The translations under genes were made by a program, and so were the position numbers. A stretch of DNA of 64,000 bases from Streptomyces gelaticus (GTDB lineage Bacteria > Actinomycetota > Actinomycetes > Streptomycetales > Streptomycetaceae): NCBI RefSeq assembly GCF_014649535.1, contig NZ_BMTF01000003.1:186001-250000 (forward strand), read 5' to 3'. This document shows positions 25,753 through 34,833 of this stretch, piece by piece; position 1 is the stretch's first letter, and each line of letters begins with the position of its first letter. Below the pieces are notes generated by a model. It saw nothing but the letters and a program-made list of their open reading frames with translations. It did not search any database and was not told where the DNA came from.

Positions 25753-27006
25753 ATGCGCGCACGAGACTCCGAACGCACCGAAGGTTCCGCCCGCGCGCGT
25801 ACGCCGGTGAGACGACCGGAAACGGGCGAACTCCCCGAGCACCTCCCGCTCAACCTCCAGAACAGCCTCGGCAACGCCGCCGTCGTCCAGCTGCTCCGGC
25901 AGGCGGGACACCCCTGGGCGCAGCCCGAGGAGCAGCAGCACTCGGAGGAACACCGGCACGACGTACAGCGTTCCGCCGTCCACGGCGTTCTGCGTACCGG
26001 CGGCAAGCCCATGGACACCGCGCTCCGGGCGGAGATGGAGGCGCGCCTCGGCGCCGACTTCTCCGACGTACGCATCCACGACGACAGCGCCGCCCGCGCC
26101 TCCGCCGCCGAGGTCGGCGCCCGCGCCTACACCTCCGGCCACCATGTCGTCGTCGGCGCGGGCGGAGGCGACAAGCACACCCTCGCCCATGAACTGACCC
26201 ATGTCATCCAGCAGCGGCAGGGCACGGTCGCAGGCACCGACAACGGCGCGGGCCTGCGGATCTCCGACCCCGCGGACACCTATGAGCGGGCCGCGGAGCA
26301 GAACGCCCGCCGGGTCATGTCCTCGCCGGTACGGACCGGGGTGCCCGGCGACCGGGAGGAGTCCGCATCGCACGCGCCGTCGACCACCGGGACGTCGGTC
26401 CAGCGCGCCGGTGACTGGAAGAACAACCCGACGAAGAACGCCCTGGCCGCGGAGAAGGCGGCCAACCCGGGCAACGCACTCGTGCACACCCTGCACCACA
26501 TCGTGCCCAAGTCGCTGCTCGAACGATTCGCCGGGCTTCTCACCTCGGCCCAGCTGACCGATGTCGTGACGGCTCTGGGGCCGGTCGCCCCGACCGCGTT
26601 CACGAGCAACAGCTCCCAACTCAACGCCGTCTCCAAGGCATTGAAGAACGTTCCGGCCAACTTCGCGCTCGGCCCCGAACCGGCGGTCCGGAACGACGAC
26701 CCGGGCAGCAGCGGACCGGACCTCAACTTCACGGAGGACGGTGCCATCACGCCCCGCTCCGAACAGCTGGAGCACGTCTACGACTTCATCGAGCAGAAGG
26801 TCAGCACCGGGGCGGCCGTCACACAGGCGGAGCTGCAGAACGAGTTCATCGATCCGATGGAAGCCGCCTGCATCGAGCACAACGCCGTGATCGCCCGTCT
26901 CGGCCTCGCCAACGGCGTGGGTCTCGACCCGGGCCGGACGGCCTGGTCGGGCAACGCGGCCACGCGGTCCCAGCGCCGGACCCACATGATCGAACCGCTC
27001 GTCTGA
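25753..27006 (+). CDS. DUF4157 (eCIS-core) domain protein with HELTH motif
   Basis: A 417-aa protein. The DUF4157 domain (about 80-155) shows FSDVRIHDDSAARASAAEVG, ARAYTSGHHVVVG and the metalloprotease-like HELTHVIQQ (residues 146-154). It is preceded by LPLNLQNSLGNAAVVQLLRQ. DUF4157 proteins are commonly encoded near extracellular contractile injection systems as effectors or toxin prodomains. The C-terminal 200 residues (LHHIVPKSLLERF from about 247, Gln/Asn-rich helices after) match nothing I know; the His-His-Ile-Val-Pro core resembles the start of HNH-type nucleases but the rest of the motif is missing. ATG 25753 has GGAAGG six bases upstream and is preferred over GTG 25729. No injection-system genes are in the window. 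Confidence 0.85.
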   Translation: MRARDSERTEGSARARTPVRRPETGELPEHLPLNLQNSLGNAAVVQLLRQAGHPWAQPEEQQHSEEHRHDVQRSAVHGVLRTGGKPMDTALRAEMEARLGADFSDVRIHDDSAARASAAEVGARAYTSGHHVVVGAGGGDKHTLAHELTHVIQQRQGTVAGTDNGAGLRISDPADTYERAAEQNARRVMSSPVRTGVPGDREESASHAPSTTGTSVQRAGDWKNNPTKNALAAEKAANPGNALVHTLHHIVPKSLLERFAGLLTSAQLTDVVTALGPVAPTAFTSNSSQLNAVSKALKNVPANFALGPEPAVRNDDPGSSGPDLNFTEDGAITPRSEQLEHVYDFIEQKVSTGAAVTQAELQNEFIDPMEAACIEHNAVIARLGLANGVGLDPGRTAWSGNAATRSQRRTHMIEPLV

Positions 27007-27015
27007 CGAGGACGA

Positions 27016-27056
27016 GGGGCCCGGGGGCGACGGTCGGTCGGTCGCCCCCGGGCCCC
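27016..27056. terminator. Strong 16-bp stem-loop between DUF4157 and DUF397 genes
   Basis: GGGGCCCGGGGGCGAC (27016-27031) pairs perfectly with 27041-27056 around a 9-nt loop. It serves two convergent genes. Confidence 0.85.
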
Positions 27057-27081
27057 TTCGCCGTTCAGGCTTCGGACGACC

Positions 27082-27345
27082 TCAGAGCGCGCCCACGAAC
27101 GCCCGCCAGGCGTCCGCCCCGACGGTCAGGACCGGCCCGTCCGGGTCCTTGCTGTCACGGACGGGCACGGCGCAGGGGAGGCCGTCGACCACTTCGAGGC
27201 AGTCGCCGCCGCTGGTACCGCTGTAGCTGGACTTGCGCCATGCGGCGCCGCCGGTGACGGTGCACTCGACGCACTCGCCGCCGGTGCTGCCGCTGTAACT
27301 GGACTTACGCCACCGCGCGTTCTTCAGGTCGTGGCCGGTCTCCAT
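27082..27345 (-). CDS. DUF397 protein with internally duplicated N-terminal motif
   Basis: An 87-aa DUF397 protein, longer than the usual 60-70 aa because the motif WRKSSYSG..GG(E/D)C occurs twice (residues 12-26 and 36-50). The second copy continues into the normal DUF397 core (VPVRDSKDPDGPVLTVGADA). DUF397 proteins partner the WhiJ-type XRE regulators of streptomycetes. This one overlaps the 3' end of the XRE gene by 41 bases on the same strand, so it is tightly coupled to it. Confidence 0.92.
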   Translation of the reverse strand: METGHDLKNARWRKSSYSGSTGGECVECTVTGGAAWRKSSYSGTSGGDCLEVVDGLPCAVPVRDSKDPDGPVLTVGADAWRAFVGAL

Positions 27346-28153
27346 AACGCTCCTCCATCACGCGGGTGATCAGCGCCGCAGATTCCTCTACGGAGAGGGC
27401 TGCGGCCCGCAAATGAGCGTAACGGAGCGCGGCTTCCCTGACAGTGTCGGGGCTGGCGGTCATATGACCGGAAACGATGTCTTCCGTGTAGACGATGTCC
27501 GGGTCACTGTTGAAGCGCATCGTGGTGAACGCGCCATCCAGGCTTGCGTGTTCACCAGCAGCGAAGGGCAGCACCCGGATCCGCATCCAGCGGTGGTCGA
27601 CGAACTCCAACAGTCGGAGCAGTTGCCGCCGCATGACCTCGTTGCCACCGATCGGCCGGTGCAGCACGGCCTCGTCGATGACGGCCCAGGCGAGCGGGGG
27701 TCGTTCCCGCTCCAGGATGCGCTGGCGCTCGATCCGGGCCGCCACCTGGTTTTCGAGGTCGTCCGGCATGCCGGTGGCCAGCACCGCCCGTGCGTACTCC
27801 TGCGTCTGCAACAGCCCGTACACCACCTGCGACTGGAACGTGGAAATGTACGCGGCCTTGGCCTCCATCTCCGCGTACGGCTGGAACCAGGCGGGCAGCT
27901 GGCTGTGCAGGACCAGACCGATCAGTCGCGAGAACACCCCGCCCGTGTTGAGCGCCGCGTCCACGCGCTCGGAGAAGTCGCGGGTGGGCACCTTCTTCGT
28001 GGTCTCGATCTGGCCGATCAAGGAGCCGGTGCAGAAGATGATGTCGCCGAGTTGGGTCTGCTTGAGGCCGGCGGCCTCCCGCTGGCGGCGTAACTCCCAG
28101 CCGTAATAGTCCAGTGGGGAAGCGTTGGGGTCGAGCGTATGGATGTTGGCCAC
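27305..28153 (-). CDS. WhiJ-like XRE regulator (DUF5753)
   Basis: A 282-aa protein. The N-terminal HTH_XRE (about 15-70) reads GWELRRQREAAGLKQTQLGD then SLIGQIETTKKVPTRDF. The DUF5753 domain (about 90-270) shows YAEMEAKAAYISTFQSQVVY, GLLQTQEYARAVL, and ALRYAHLRAAALS. This is the WhiJ/Scr1-type regulator linked to DUF397 and anti-sigma ATPase genes, a lineage-specific developmental triad. It is divergent from the ATPase gene. Confidence 0.93.
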   Translation of the reverse strand: MANIHTLDPNASPLDYYGWELRRQREAAGLKQTQLGDIIFCTGSLIGQIETTKKVPTRDFSERVDAALNTGGVFSRLIGLVLHSQLPAWFQPYAEMEAKAAYISTFQSQVVYGLLQTQEYARAVLATGMPDDLENQVAARIERQRILERERPPLAWAVIDEAVLHRPIGGNEVMRRQLLRLLEFVDHRWMRIRVLPFAAGEHASLDGAFTTMRFNSDPDIVYTEDIVSGHMTASPDTVREAALRYAHLRAAALSVEESAALITRVMEERYGDRPRPEERAVA

Positions 28154-28238
28154 GGCGGGGCACCTCCGGCGTTCAACGCCTCACGGCGTTCGTTTCCGTA
28201 CGTAGCCGAGCGTAATCAAACCGCTGCACTCTGGTGAC

Positions 28239-28673
28239 ATGGATCACGTGACTGCTCCGCCGCCGGACAGCGTCGAGCCGACCTATCACGCCGACTTCGC
28301 GGTGGGCGAGCACTCCGCGCGGCATCTGCGCCGCATCCTGCACCTCTACCTCACCGGCTGGGAACTCCTCGATGTGGCCGACGCGGCGGAGCTGGCGCTG
28401 ACCGAGCTGATCGCGAACGTCGTGCGGCACGTGCCCGGCCGTCGCTGTCAGACGCTCATCTTCCTGCTCCCGGCCGGGGGTGTGCGGGTCGAGGTCGCGG
28501 ACGGCTGTCCGGACGTGCCGAAAATGGTCGTCGGGGACGAACTCGACGAGGGTGGGCGGGGGTTGCTGCTGGTCGCCGCGCTCACCGACCGCTGGGGTGT
28601 CGAGCTGCGCCGGGACGGGCGCGGCAAGACGGTCTGGTTCGAGTGCCTGGCCGCGAAGGCGGCGGACGGATGA
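28239..28673 (+). CDS. Anti-sigma factor-like ATP-binding protein (RsbW family)
   Basis: A 144-aa HATPase_c_2 protein. Seen: N-box ELALTELIANVVRHVPGRRC (about 50-68), G1 box VRVEVADGCPDVP, and G2 box EGGRGLLLVAALTDRWGVE. The length is typical of the small ATPases that accompany WhiJ/DUF397 genes. It starts at ATG 28239, divergent from the XRE gene. Six bases after its stop begins a remnant of the serine hydrolase gene 3' end. A diverged copy of its codons 17-42 is present at 56008-56082, on the other side of the polyketide island. Confidence 0.9.
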   Translation: MDHVTAPPPDSVEPTYHADFAVGEHSARHLRRILHLYLTGWELLDVADAAELALTELIANVVRHVPGRRCQTLIFLLPAGGVRVEVADGCPDVPKMVVGDELDEGGRGLLLVAALTDRWGVELRRDGRGKTVWFECLAAKAADG

Positions 28674-28679
28674 TCTCCC

Positions 28680-28729
28680 TCAGCGACCGGAGCGCAGCTC
28701 CGCGAGCACCGCGTCCGTGAACGGTGGCC
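28680..28729 (-). pseudogene. 3'-end remnant of a serine hydrolase gene (left island boundary)
   Basis: The minus strand encodes PPFTDAVLAELRSGR followed by a stop at 28680. Bases 28695-28729 match 56093-56127, inside the complete serine hydrolase gene, at 34 of 35 positions and in the same orientation. No upstream part of that gene is present here. Confidence 0.8.
28695..28729 (+). repeat. 35-nt direct repeat, left copy
   Basis: Same-orientation partner of 56093-56127 with one T/C difference (28725 against 56123). The copies are 27.4 kb apart and bracket the polyketide gene cluster. Confidence 0.85.
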
Positions 28730-28819
28730 TGGCGGGCTGAGCGGCCGGGTGCCGGCTCCCGTATTTCCGAGGTCCGGGCCGACCGGGTCCGGCACCTTCA
28801 CGTGCCGGACCCGGCGGTG

Positions 28820-29038
28820 TCAGCCGTTCATGGTTGCCCAGAACTCCTCGAAGGACATCTTGCGGTCGCCGTCGGTGTCGAGGGAGTCGATCAGCTCCTG
28901 AGCCTGCGACTCGGTGATCTCCGAGCCCTCCAACTCCGCAACGACCTTCCGGTACTCCTCCGCGGTGACCTGGCCGTCCCCGTCGATGTCGTAGCGCTGG
29001 AAGACCTTCCGCGCCGCCGTCTCCACGATGTCTGCCAT
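28820..29038 (-). CDS. EF-hand calcium-binding protein (calerythrin/calmodulin-like, two EF-hands)
   Basis: A 72-aa acidic protein with two canonical 12-residue loops, DIDGDGQVTAEE (about 17-28) and DTDGDRKMSFEE (about 53-64). All Ca2+ ligand positions are filled, including the terminal Glu. Short two-hand calcium-binding proteins of this type are common in streptomycetes, with poorly known roles. The ATG at 29038 has GGAAC-like sequence only weakly resembling an SD. It lies between the left repeat and the first polyketide gene, pointing away from the cluster. Confidence 0.9.
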   Translation of the reverse strand: MADIVETAARKVFQRYDIDGDGQVTAEEYRKVVAELEGSEITESQAQELIDSLDTDGDRKMSFEEFWATMNG

Positions 29039-29343
29039 GTGTTCCGCCCCTCTGTGATCTCTGTCGACGGCCCCAGATTATCCGTCGGCCGATCCGGCCC
29101 GCCGTCGGCAGCGAGACGGCACCCGGCAGCAGTGCTTCCGCAAGCCGGGTCGTCGTGGTTGGACCGATTCGCAAGCGATACCTGCCACTGGGCACGGGAA
29201 GTTTCCGCATGCGCGGTGCCCTATTCGTTTTGAGTGACTTTTGGTCGCTCCAAGGGCGGTCGCTGTGAGGATCTGGAGAGCCGGCACGTACGTCGAGACG
29301 AGGACGGCGGCTGGTGGCCCGTCAGCTATCGGAGGAGCCCCGA
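29039..29343 (+). promoter_or_regulatory. Upstream region of the polyketide operon
   Basis: A 305-base divergent gap between the EF-hand gene and the O-methyltransferase that opens the 15-kb rightward block, so the main cluster promoter should lie here. A GGTCGCT heptamer occurs twice with 15-base spacing near 29247-29268, upstream of an SD GGAGGAG (29331-29337). No consensus -10/-35 pair stands out. SARP binding is possible but the repeat spacing is not the usual 11 or 22. Confidence 0.4.
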
Positions 29344-30387
29344 ATGAGTGACCAGAACATTTCGGCGAAGGACGAGCTGTCTCCCGGCCAGATCATGGGG
29401 GTTCTGACTGGCTACTGGCAGGCGAGGATTCTGCTGACCGCCGCGTCGTTCGATCTCTTCACCTTGCTCTCCGAAGAACCGGCCAGTGCGGAGCAGGTGA
29501 GCGAACGGCTCGGGATCCGTATGCCGGGGGCGAGCGACTTCCTGTTGGCCCTTTCCGGTATGGGTTTTCTCGAAGCGGCCGAGGACGGCATGTTCCGCAA
29601 TTCGCCTGCCGCGGAGCAGTTTCTGGTGCGTGGGCGCCCTGCTCACATCGGGGGCTACCTCCAGTTCTGCGAGCGTGAGCTGAACCCGGCCTGGGACGGT
29701 CTCGGTACGGCCCTGCGGACGGGATCCCCGCAGAATCCGGCGGCGCGCTCCGGCAATCCGTACGACACGCTGTACGCGGACCGGGAGGCGACCGATTCCT
29801 TCCTGGAGAGCATGGACATGCTCAACACTCCGCTGCTCCGGCGGGTGAGCTCGCTGGACTGGAGCCGATACGGCTCCTTCGTGGACGTGGGCGGGGCTCG
29901 CGGCAATGTCGCACAGCACCTCGTGCGGGAACATCCTCATCTTGAGGGCGGGGTATTCGATCTGCCGCCGCTGGAGGGAGCCTTCGCCGCCTACATGAAT
30001 TCTCTCGGCGGGACGGCGAAGGAACGCATCGCCTTTCACGGCGGAGATTTCTTCAAGGATCCGCTCCCGAAGGCCGACGTTCTCATCTTCGGTCATGTGC
30101 TCCACAACTGGAGCGCCGATAACCGGCGCACACTGCTGCGCAACGCATATTCCGCGATTCGGCCCGGCGGTGCCGTCATCATCTACGACCCGATGGTGAG
30201 CAACAGCAGGCCGCCGCTGTACGCGACGCTGGCGGCGCTGAGCATGCTCGTGTGGTCCGCGGGGGGCGGTGAATACGCGGTCGGTGAATGCCACTCCTGG
30301 CTCAAGGAGGCCGGATTCCGGCCCGAGACGGTGGGGCCCGAGAACACTCCGGACGATGTACTGATCATTGGCCACAAGGACAGCTGA
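29344..30387 (+). CDS. SAM-dependent O-methyltransferase (acetylserotonin OMT family)
   Basis: A 347-aa small-molecule O-methyltransferase. The N-terminal winged-helix dimerisation part (SPGQIMGVLTGYWQARILLT, SEEPASAEQVSERLGIRMPG) precedes the SAM fold with motif I FVDVGGARGNVAQHLVREHP (about 180-199), KADVLIFGHVLHNWSADNRR (catalytic-His region) and GGAVIIYDP. Polyketide OMTs such as TcmO belong here. The start is ATG 29344 behind GGAGGAG; the GTG at 29314 lacks an SD. As the first gene of the cluster it probably methylates an angucycline phenol, for example the C8 hydroxyl (inference). Confidence 0.92.
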   Translation: MSDQNISAKDELSPGQIMGVLTGYWQARILLTAASFDLFTLLSEEPASAEQVSERLGIRMPGASDFLLALSGMGFLEAAEDGMFRNSPAAEQFLVRGRPAHIGGYLQFCERELNPAWDGLGTALRTGSPQNPAARSGNPYDTLYADREATDSFLESMDMLNTPLLRRVSSLDWSRYGSFVDVGGARGNVAQHLVREHPHLEGGVFDLPPLEGAFAAYMNSLGGTAKERIAFHGGDFFKDPLPKADVLIFGHVLHNWSADNRRTLLRNAYSAIRPGGAVIIYDPMVSNSRPPLYATLAALSMLVWSAGGGEYAVGECHSWLKEAGFRPETVGPENTPDDVLIIGHKDS

Positions 30388-30420
30388 GCATTCGTCGTGT
30401 CGCCGGTTGAGGAGAGGCAG

Positions 30421-31917
30421 ATGGATGCATCCGTCATCGTCGTGGGAGCAGGCCCCGCGGGTCTTGTGCTCGCCGGAGAGCTGCGGCTGGCCGGGATGGA
30501 CGTAGTGATCCTGGAGCGGCTCGCGGGACGCTCCGGACAGTCGCGGGGTATCGGGCTCACACCACGCACGGTCGAAGTCTTCGACCAGCGCGGGCTGTTG
30601 CCACGGTTCGGCGACATCGAGATGAGTGGTGTCGGGCATTTCGGCGGGATTCCCCTGGACTTCGGAATCCTGGGCGGCGAGGACAAGGCCGCCAAGGTCG
30701 TACCGCAGTCCGTGACCGAGGCAGTGCTGGAGGACTGGGCCCGCGAACTGGGAGCCGACATCCGGCGGGAGCACGAATTCCTCGGGTTGACGGACGACGG
30801 GGACCGGGTCGAGGTGCGGGTGCGCGGACCGCGGGGGGAGGAGCGCCTCACCGCACGCTATGTGGTGGGCTGCGACGGTGGCCGGAGCACGGTACGGAAA
30901 GCCGCAGGCTTCGACTTCCCCGGCACACCGGCCACCACGGAGCTGTTCCTCGCCGACATCCGGGGCGTCGATCTCGAACCGCGCATGGTCGCCGACCGGG
31001 TCAATGACGGCATGGTGATGGTCGCCGAGCTGGAGGGCGGAATCCACCGCGTCATCGTCGCCGAGCGCGGCGCCCCGCCCCGGCGCCGCACCGCCCCGCC
31101 GCCGTTCGGCGAGGTGGCCGACGCGTGGAAGCGGCTCACCGGTATCGACATCTCGCATGCCGAGCCGGTGTGGATCAGCGCGTTCAGCGACGCCACGCGC
31201 CAGGTCACCGAATACCGCCGCGGCCGGGTGCTGCTCGCCGGGGATTCGGCCCACATCCACCTCCCGGCGGGTGGCCAGGGCATGAACACCAGCGTTCAGG
31301 ACTCGGTGAACCTGGGGTGGAAGCTCGCAGCCGTGCTGCACGGCACCGCGAACCCCGCGCTGCTGGACACGTACCACAACGAACGGCACGAGGTCGGACG
31401 CCAGTTGCTCGTCAACACGCGCGCCCAGAGCCTCCTGCTGCTCGGCAGCGAGGAAGTGCAGCCGCTGCGCGACATCCTGACGGAGTTGAACCAGTACGAG
31501 GATGTCGCCCGATACTTCGCGGGCAAGGCCGGCGGCCTGGACATCCGCTATGACGTGGGCAGCGGCAACCCCCTGCTGGGCAGGCGGATGCCGCGGCTCG
31601 CACTGCTCCGGGGCACGACGCGGACGTCCAGCACCGAGCTACTGCGCCCCGGTCGCGGGGTGTTGCTCGACCTGGAGGACACACCGCAGCTGCGGCGCCG
31701 TGCCGCCGCCTGGACGGACCGGATCGACGTGGTCACCGCAGCCCCGCTGGGGCCGGCGCCCGCCGGCGTTCCGGAGGGGATCGGTTCCGTCCTGCTGCGC
31801 CCCGACGGCTACGTGGCCTGGATGGCGCCCGGCAGCCACCACGACCTTCCCATGGCGTTGGAGCGCTGGTTCGGCCCGGCCACCCGGCAGCCGGTGTCGG
31901 CACGCCGGACCGCCTGA
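30421..31917 (+). CDS. FAD-dependent aromatic hydroxylase (PgaE-type angucycline oxygenase)
   Basis: A 498-aa class A flavoprotein monooxygenase. Seen: GxGxxG motif [20 protein letters not shown] (residues 4-23), ARYVVGCDGGRSTVRKAAGF (DG motif), and RVLLAGDSAHIHLPAGGQGM (GD motif). A thioredoxin-like C-terminal domain follows. Length and motifs match PgaE, JadH, UrdE and LanE, which hydroxylate C12/C12b of the angucycline core. The start is ATG 30421 with GAGGAGAGG upstream. Its partner is expected to be the fused oxygenase/reductase at 36968. Confidence 0.92.
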   Translation: MDASVIVVGAGPAGLVLAGELRLAGMDVVILERLAGRSGQSRGIGLTPRTVEVFDQRGLLPRFGDIEMSGVGHFGGIPLDFGILGGEDKAAKVVPQSVTEAVLEDWARELGADIRREHEFLGLTDDGDRVEVRVRGPRGEERLTARYVVGCDGGRSTVRKAAGFDFPGTPATTELFLADIRGVDLEPRMVADRVNDGMVMVAELEGGIHRVIVAERGAPPRRRTAPPPFGEVADAWKRLTGIDISHAEPVWISAFSDATRQVTEYRRGRVLLAGDSAHIHLPAGGQGMNTSVQDSVNLGWKLAAVLHGTANPALLDTYHNERHEVGRQLLVNTRAQSLLLLGSEEVQPLRDILTELNQYEDVARYFAGKAGGLDIRYDVGSGNPLLGRRMPRLALLRGTTRTSSTELLRPGRGVLLDLEDTPQLRRRAAAWTDRIDVVTAAPLGPAPAGVPEGIGSVLLRPDGYVAWMAPGSHHDLPMALERWFGPATRQPVSARRTA

Positions 31918-31937
31918 CTTGAGGAAAGAGGTTCACG

Positions 31938-32264
31938 ATGCACAGCACTCTGATCGTCGCCCGGATGGAACTCAGCTCTGCCGAGGAGGTCGCCCGCCTC
32001 TTCACCGGGTTCGACGCCACCGAGATGCCCCACCGCATGGGCACCCGGAGGCGCGAGCTCTTCTCCTACCAGGGGCTCTACTTCCACCTGCAGGACTTCG
32101 AGCAGGAGAACGGCGCAGAGCGGATCGAGGAGGCCAAAACTGACCCCCGGTTCGTACGGATCAGCCAGGATCTGAAGCCGTTCATCCAGGCGTACGACCC
32201 CACCACCTGGCGTTCGCCCGCCGACGCGATGGCGCAGCGGTTCTACCACTGGAGCGCGGAGTGA
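31938..32264 (+). CDS. TcmI-type polyketide cyclase
   Basis: A 108-aa dimeric alpha+beta barrel cyclase. Seen: [40 protein letters not shown] (with the conserved HxxGxxxR motif), and [24 protein letters not shown] C-terminal region (here [10 protein letters not shown]). This family (TcmI, JadI, LanF, PgaF) closes the last rings of the polyketide; in angucyclines it gives the bent tetracycle. Its TGA overlaps the GTG of KS-alpha, so the two are co-translated. Confidence 0.93.
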   Translation: MHSTLIVARMELSSAEEVARLFTGFDATEMPHRMGTRRRELFSYQGLYFHLQDFEQENGAERIEEAKTDPRFVRISQDLKPFIQAYDPTTWRSPADAMAQRFYHWSAE

Positions 32265-33541
32265 GCGGGGGCACCGGCCGGCGAGTCGTCATCACCGGCA
32301 TAGGGGTCACCGCCCCCGGCGGAGCGGGAATCAAGGAGTTCTGGCAGCTGCTCGCCGACGGGCGTACCGCCACCCGCCGGATCTCTCTCTTCGACCCCGC
32401 ACCGTTCCGGTCGCAGGTCGCCGCCGAAGTGGACTTCGACGCCGAGGCGGCCGGGCTGACACCGCAGGAGATCCGGCGCATGGACCGCGCGGCCCAGCTC
32501 GCGGTGGTCACCGCGCGCGAAGCGGTCGCCGACAGCGGACTGCCCTTCGAACAGCTGGACCCGACCCGCACGGGCGTGACCATCGGCAGCGCGGTGGGCG
32601 CCACGATGGGCCTGGACGAGGAGTACTGCACGGTGAGCGACGGCGGGCGGCTGGAGCTCGTCGACCACACCTACGCCGTGCCGCACCTGTACGACTACAT
32701 GACCCCCAGCTCGTTCGCGGCGGAGGTGGCCTGGGCGGTGGGCGCCGAAGGTCCCGCCTCGGTCGTCTCCACCGGCTGCACGTCGGGGCTCGACTCCATC
32801 GGGTACGCCACCGAGGTGCTTAGGGAGGGGGCGGCGGACGTCATGATCGCGGGCGCGACGGACGCGCCGATCTCCCCGATCACCGTGGCGTGTTTCGACG
32901 CGATCAAGGCGACCACACCGCGGAACGACGACCCCGAGCACGCCTCGCGGCCCTTCGACGCCAGTCGCAACGGCTTCGTCCTGGGAGAGGGGTCCGCCGT
33001 CTTCGTCCTGGAGACGGCCGAGAGCGCGCGGCGGCGTGGTGCGCACATCTACGCGGAGGTGGCGGGCTACGCGACCCGCTCCAACGCCTTCCACATGACC
33101 GGACTGCGCCCCGACGGCAAGGAGATGGCGGAGGCGATCCGGGTCGCCATGGCGCAGGCCCGCGTCAACGCCGACGAGATCGACTACATCAACGCCCACG
33201 GTTCGGGCACGAAGCAGAACGACCGGCATGAGACAGCGGCCTTCAAGCGCAGTCTCGGCGACGCCGCCTACCAAATCCCCGTCAGCTCCATCAAGTCGAT
33301 GGTGGGCCATTCCCTCGGCGCGGTGGGCTCCATCGAACTCGCCGCCTCCGCACTGGCGATGGAGCACCACGTCGTCCCGCCCACCGCCAACCTGCACACC
33401 CCCGACCCGGAGTGCGATCTGGACTACACCCCTCTGACGGCCCGCGAGCAGCGCATCGACACCGTGCTGTCCGTCGGCAGCGGATTCGGCGGGTTCCAGA
33501 GCGCCGTGGTGCTCGCCCGGCCCGACAGGAGCGAACGATGA
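32261..33541 (+). CDS. Type II PKS ketosynthase alpha
   Basis: The 426-aa condensing subunit of the minimal PKS. Active-site Cys173 lies in [15 protein letters not shown], with His in [17 protein letters not shown] and in [21 protein letters not shown]-terminal [15 protein letters not shown] is typical. It forms a heterodimer with KS-beta to build a decaketide, as in other angucycline systems. The GTG start overlaps the cyclase stop (GTGA), and its own TGA overlaps the KS-beta ATG. Confidence 0.97.
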   Translation: MSGGTGRRVVITGIGVTAPGGAGIKEFWQLLADGRTATRRISLFDPAPFRSQVAAEVDFDAEAAGLTPQEIRRMDRAAQLAVVTAREAVADSGLPFEQLDPTRTGVTIGSAVGATMGLDEEYCTVSDGGRLELVDHTYAVPHLYDYMTPSSFAAEVAWAVGAEGPASVVSTGCTSGLDSIGYATEVLREGAADVMIAGATDAPISPITVACFDAIKATTPRNDDPEHASRPFDASRNGFVLGEGSAVFVLETAESARRRGAHIYAEVAGYATRSNAFHMTGLRPDGKEMAEAIRVAMAQARVNADEIDYINAHGSGTKQNDRHETAAFKRSLGDAAYQIPVSSIKSMVGHSLGAVGSIELAASALAMEHHVVPPTANLHTPDPECDLDYTPLTAREQRIDTVLSVGSGFGGFQSAVVLARPDRSER

Positions 33542-34761
33542 ACGATGCCACCACAGTCGTGACGGGACTCGGCGTGGCAGCACCCAACGGCCTGGGCCTG
33601 GAGCCGTACTGGTCCGCCGCCCTCGCCGGGCGCGGGGGCATCGGCCCGGTCACCCGGTTCGACGCCTCGGGCTATCCGGCCCGGCTGGCGGGCGAGATCG
33701 ACGGATTCGCCGCCGAGGACCACCTGCCCAGCAGACTGCTGCCGCAGACCGACCGCATGACCCAACTGGCCCTGGTCGGCGCCGACTGGGCGCTCCAGGA
33801 CGCCGGGATCGTGCCGGCGGAACTGCCCGAGTACGACATGGGCGTGATCACGGCCAGTCACTCCGGCGGATTCGAGTTCGGCCAGAACGAGCTGAGGGCG
33901 CTGTGGAGCAAGGGCGGCCGCTATGTGAGTGCGTACCAGTCCTTCGCCTGGTTCTACGCCGTCAACAGCGGCCAGGTCTCCATCCGGAACGGAATGCGCG
34001 GCCCCAGCGGGGTCGTCGTCAGTGACCAGGCGGGCGGCCTGGACGCCCTGGCACAGGCGCGCCGCCAGATCCGCAGGGGCACCCCCGTCGTCGTCTCCGG
34101 CGCCGTCGACGCCTCCATCTGCCCCTGGGGCTGGGTCGCTCAGTGGGCGAGCGGCCGGATCAGCCGGGGGACCGACCCGACCCGGGCCTATCTGCCGTTC
34201 GACGACGAGGCGGCCGGACACGTGCCGGGGGAGGGCGGAGCGCTGCTCGTCCTGGAGGAGGCCGGGCACGCGCGGGAGCGGGGCGCCTGCCAGGTGTACG
34301 CGGAACTCGCCGGCCACTCGGCCACGTTCGACCCCCGGCCGGGCAGCGGGCGGGGCTCCGCACTTCAGCGCGCCGTCGAGCAGGCCCTGGCGGACGCCGA
34401 CGCCGTACCCGACGAGGTCGACGTCGTCTTCGCGGACGCGGCCGCGGTACCCGGGCTGGACCGTGCCGAGGCGGAGGCGATCACCAAGGTGTTCGGCCCG
34501 CGTGGGGTGCCCGTCACCGCGCCCAAGACCATGACCGGGCGGCTCTATTCCGGCGCCGCGCCGCTGGATGTGGCCACGGCGTGCCTCAGCATCCGGGACG
34601 GCGTGATCCCGCCGACCGTGCACAGCTCGCTCTCCGGCGCCTACGACCTCGACCTGGTGGTCGACACGCCGCGCGCCGCGACCGTGGGGACCGCGCTGGT
34701 ACTCGCCCGCGGTCACGGCGGCTTCAACTCGGCCGTCGTGGTGCGCGTACCACGCACGTGA
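33538..34761 (+). CDS. Type II PKS ketosynthase beta (chain length factor)
   Basis: The 407-aa KS-beta. The catalytic Cys is replaced by Gln164 in [15 protein letters not shown], the hallmark of chain length factors that decarboxylate malonyl-ACP and set chain length. The rest of the thiolase fold is conserved ([39 protein letters not shown]). ATG 33538 overlaps the KS-alpha stop, ensuring equal expression. The chain length cannot be read directly; a C20 decaketide is inferred from the angucycline tailoring set. Confidence 0.97.
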   Translation: MNDATTVVTGLGVAAPNGLGLEPYWSAALAGRGGIGPVTRFDASGYPARLAGEIDGFAAEDHLPSRLLPQTDRMTQLALVGADWALQDAGIVPAELPEYDMGVITASHSGGFEFGQNELRALWSKGGRYVSAYQSFAWFYAVNSGQVSIRNGMRGPSGVVVSDQAGGLDALAQARRQIRRGTPVVVSGAVDASICPWGWVAQWASGRISRGTDPTRAYLPFDDEAAGHVPGEGGALLVLEEAGHARERGACQVYAELAGHSATFDPRPGSGRGSALQRAVEQALADADAVPDEVDVVFADAAAVPGLDRAEAEAITKVFGPRGVPVTAPKTMTGRLYSGAAPLDVATACLSIRDGVIPPTVHSSLSGAYDLDLVVDTPRAATVGTALVLARGHGGFNSAVVVRVPRT

Positions 34762-34833
34762 CCGCCCTTCAGGCGCGAGGCATCACCCCGATCCATCCCT
34801 TCCCCCACTTCAACCGTCGCACGGAGGACAGTC

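Noticed and set aside
28680..28729. tRNA-type attachment site at the island edge
   Set aside because: No tRNA gene or integrase is visible near either repeat, so the repeats are treated as duplicated gene ends rather than att sites.
29247..29268. Direct repeat GGTCGCT as a SARP binding site
   Set aside because: The spacing is 15 bases, not the 11 or 22 typical of SARP heptamers, and only two copies occur. Kept only as a weak note in the promoter entry.
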